The translations under genes and the position numbers were made by a program. Shown one piece after another: positions 6,989 to 7,119 of a stretch of 7,119 nt of DNA. Positions within the stretch are counted from its first letter, which is position 1. Every line of letters begins with the position of its first letter. The stretch lies in the NCBI GenBank assembly GCA_027335545.1, contig DAHWHV010000022.1, forward strand, positions 1-7,119, given 5' to 3'. The notes beneath the pieces are model-generated. The model made no database searches and was not told the origin of the DNA. It was given only the letters and a program-made list of their open reading frames with translations. The DNA is from Clostridia bacterium. Its GTDB lineage: Bacteria; Bacillota_E; RBS10-35; JAJYVN01.

Positions 6989-7119
6989 ATGGCAGAGACG
7001 GCCAGTGGGCCGCCCGAGCAGGGGCGGGCGCCTGCGTCCGCCGGCCCGGGTTCGGGCTCCGCTGCGTCCGCCGAGCGGGCTCGGGCGGGCGGCCGCCGGG
7101 GGCGTGCGGCGGGTGCGGC
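6989..7119 (+). CDS. N-terminus of the next gene, possibly rnc (partial at right edge)
   Basis: An open frame begins after an excellent Shine-Dalgarno, AGGAGGG at 6973-6979. The ATG at 6989 is 9 nt away and is preferred over the in-frame ATG at 6983, which is only 3 nt away. The 43 visible residues are low-complexity, rich in Ala, Gly, Pro, Ser and Arg, and show no domain. In many Firmicutes rnc (RNase III) follows acpP/fabF, so an RNase III with a disordered N-terminal extension is the best guess from position alone; the sequence does not prove it. CTGCGTCCGCC occurs twice, 30 nt apart (7032-7042 and 7062-7072), which hints at duplication within the extension. Confidence 0.6.
   Translation, partial: MAETASGPPEQGRAPASAGPGSGSAASAERARAGGRRGRAAGA

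Overview
The window is a type II fatty-acid and phospholipid synthesis operon from a very GC-rich bacterium. All recognisable genes lie on the + strand in the order fapR, plsX, fabH, fabD, fabG, acpP, fabF, followed by the start of a further gene that runs off the right edge. FapR is a regulator typical of Firmicutes, and this gene order is a Firmicute order. Together with the extreme GC content and five probable GTG starts among seven genes, it points to a high-GC Clostridia-type lineage (Thermaerobacter- or Symbiobacterium-like). The lineage is an inference.

Layout. Bases 1-121 hold a low-complexity tail that may be the end of an upstream gene, with a 12-nt tandem repeat. A sigma-A-type promoter lies at 118-147 and a FapR-like operator at about 175-191. 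fapR (start chosen at 239) is followed by plsX, which overlaps fabH by 8 nt, then fabD and fabG at short spacings. A 422-nt GC-rich spacer with hairpins and a pyrimidine-rich tract precedes acpP. A 134-nt spacer with a hairpin and 14-nt repeats precedes fabF. A 16-bp hairpin starts at the base after the fabF stop and lies 56 nt ahead of the last, partial gene, which by synteny may be rnc (RNase III).

How the genes work together. FabD makes malonyl-ACP from malonyl-CoA and AcpP. FabH starts chains from acyl-CoA, FabF elongates them, and FabG reduces the 3-keto group. PlsX turns finished acyl-ACP into acyl-phosphate for phospholipid synthesis. FapR would repress the operon until malonyl-CoA accumulates. 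No dehydratase (FabZ) or enoyl reductase (FabI/FabK/FabL) is encoded here, so these must lie elsewhere.

Points most worth a second look: FapR appears to lack the residues that hold malonyl-CoA in characterised FapR proteins; the sense-strand-specific hairpin between fabF and the possible rnc gene; and the long structured spacer before acpP. I found no wholly new system. The core is a recognisable housekeeping operon.
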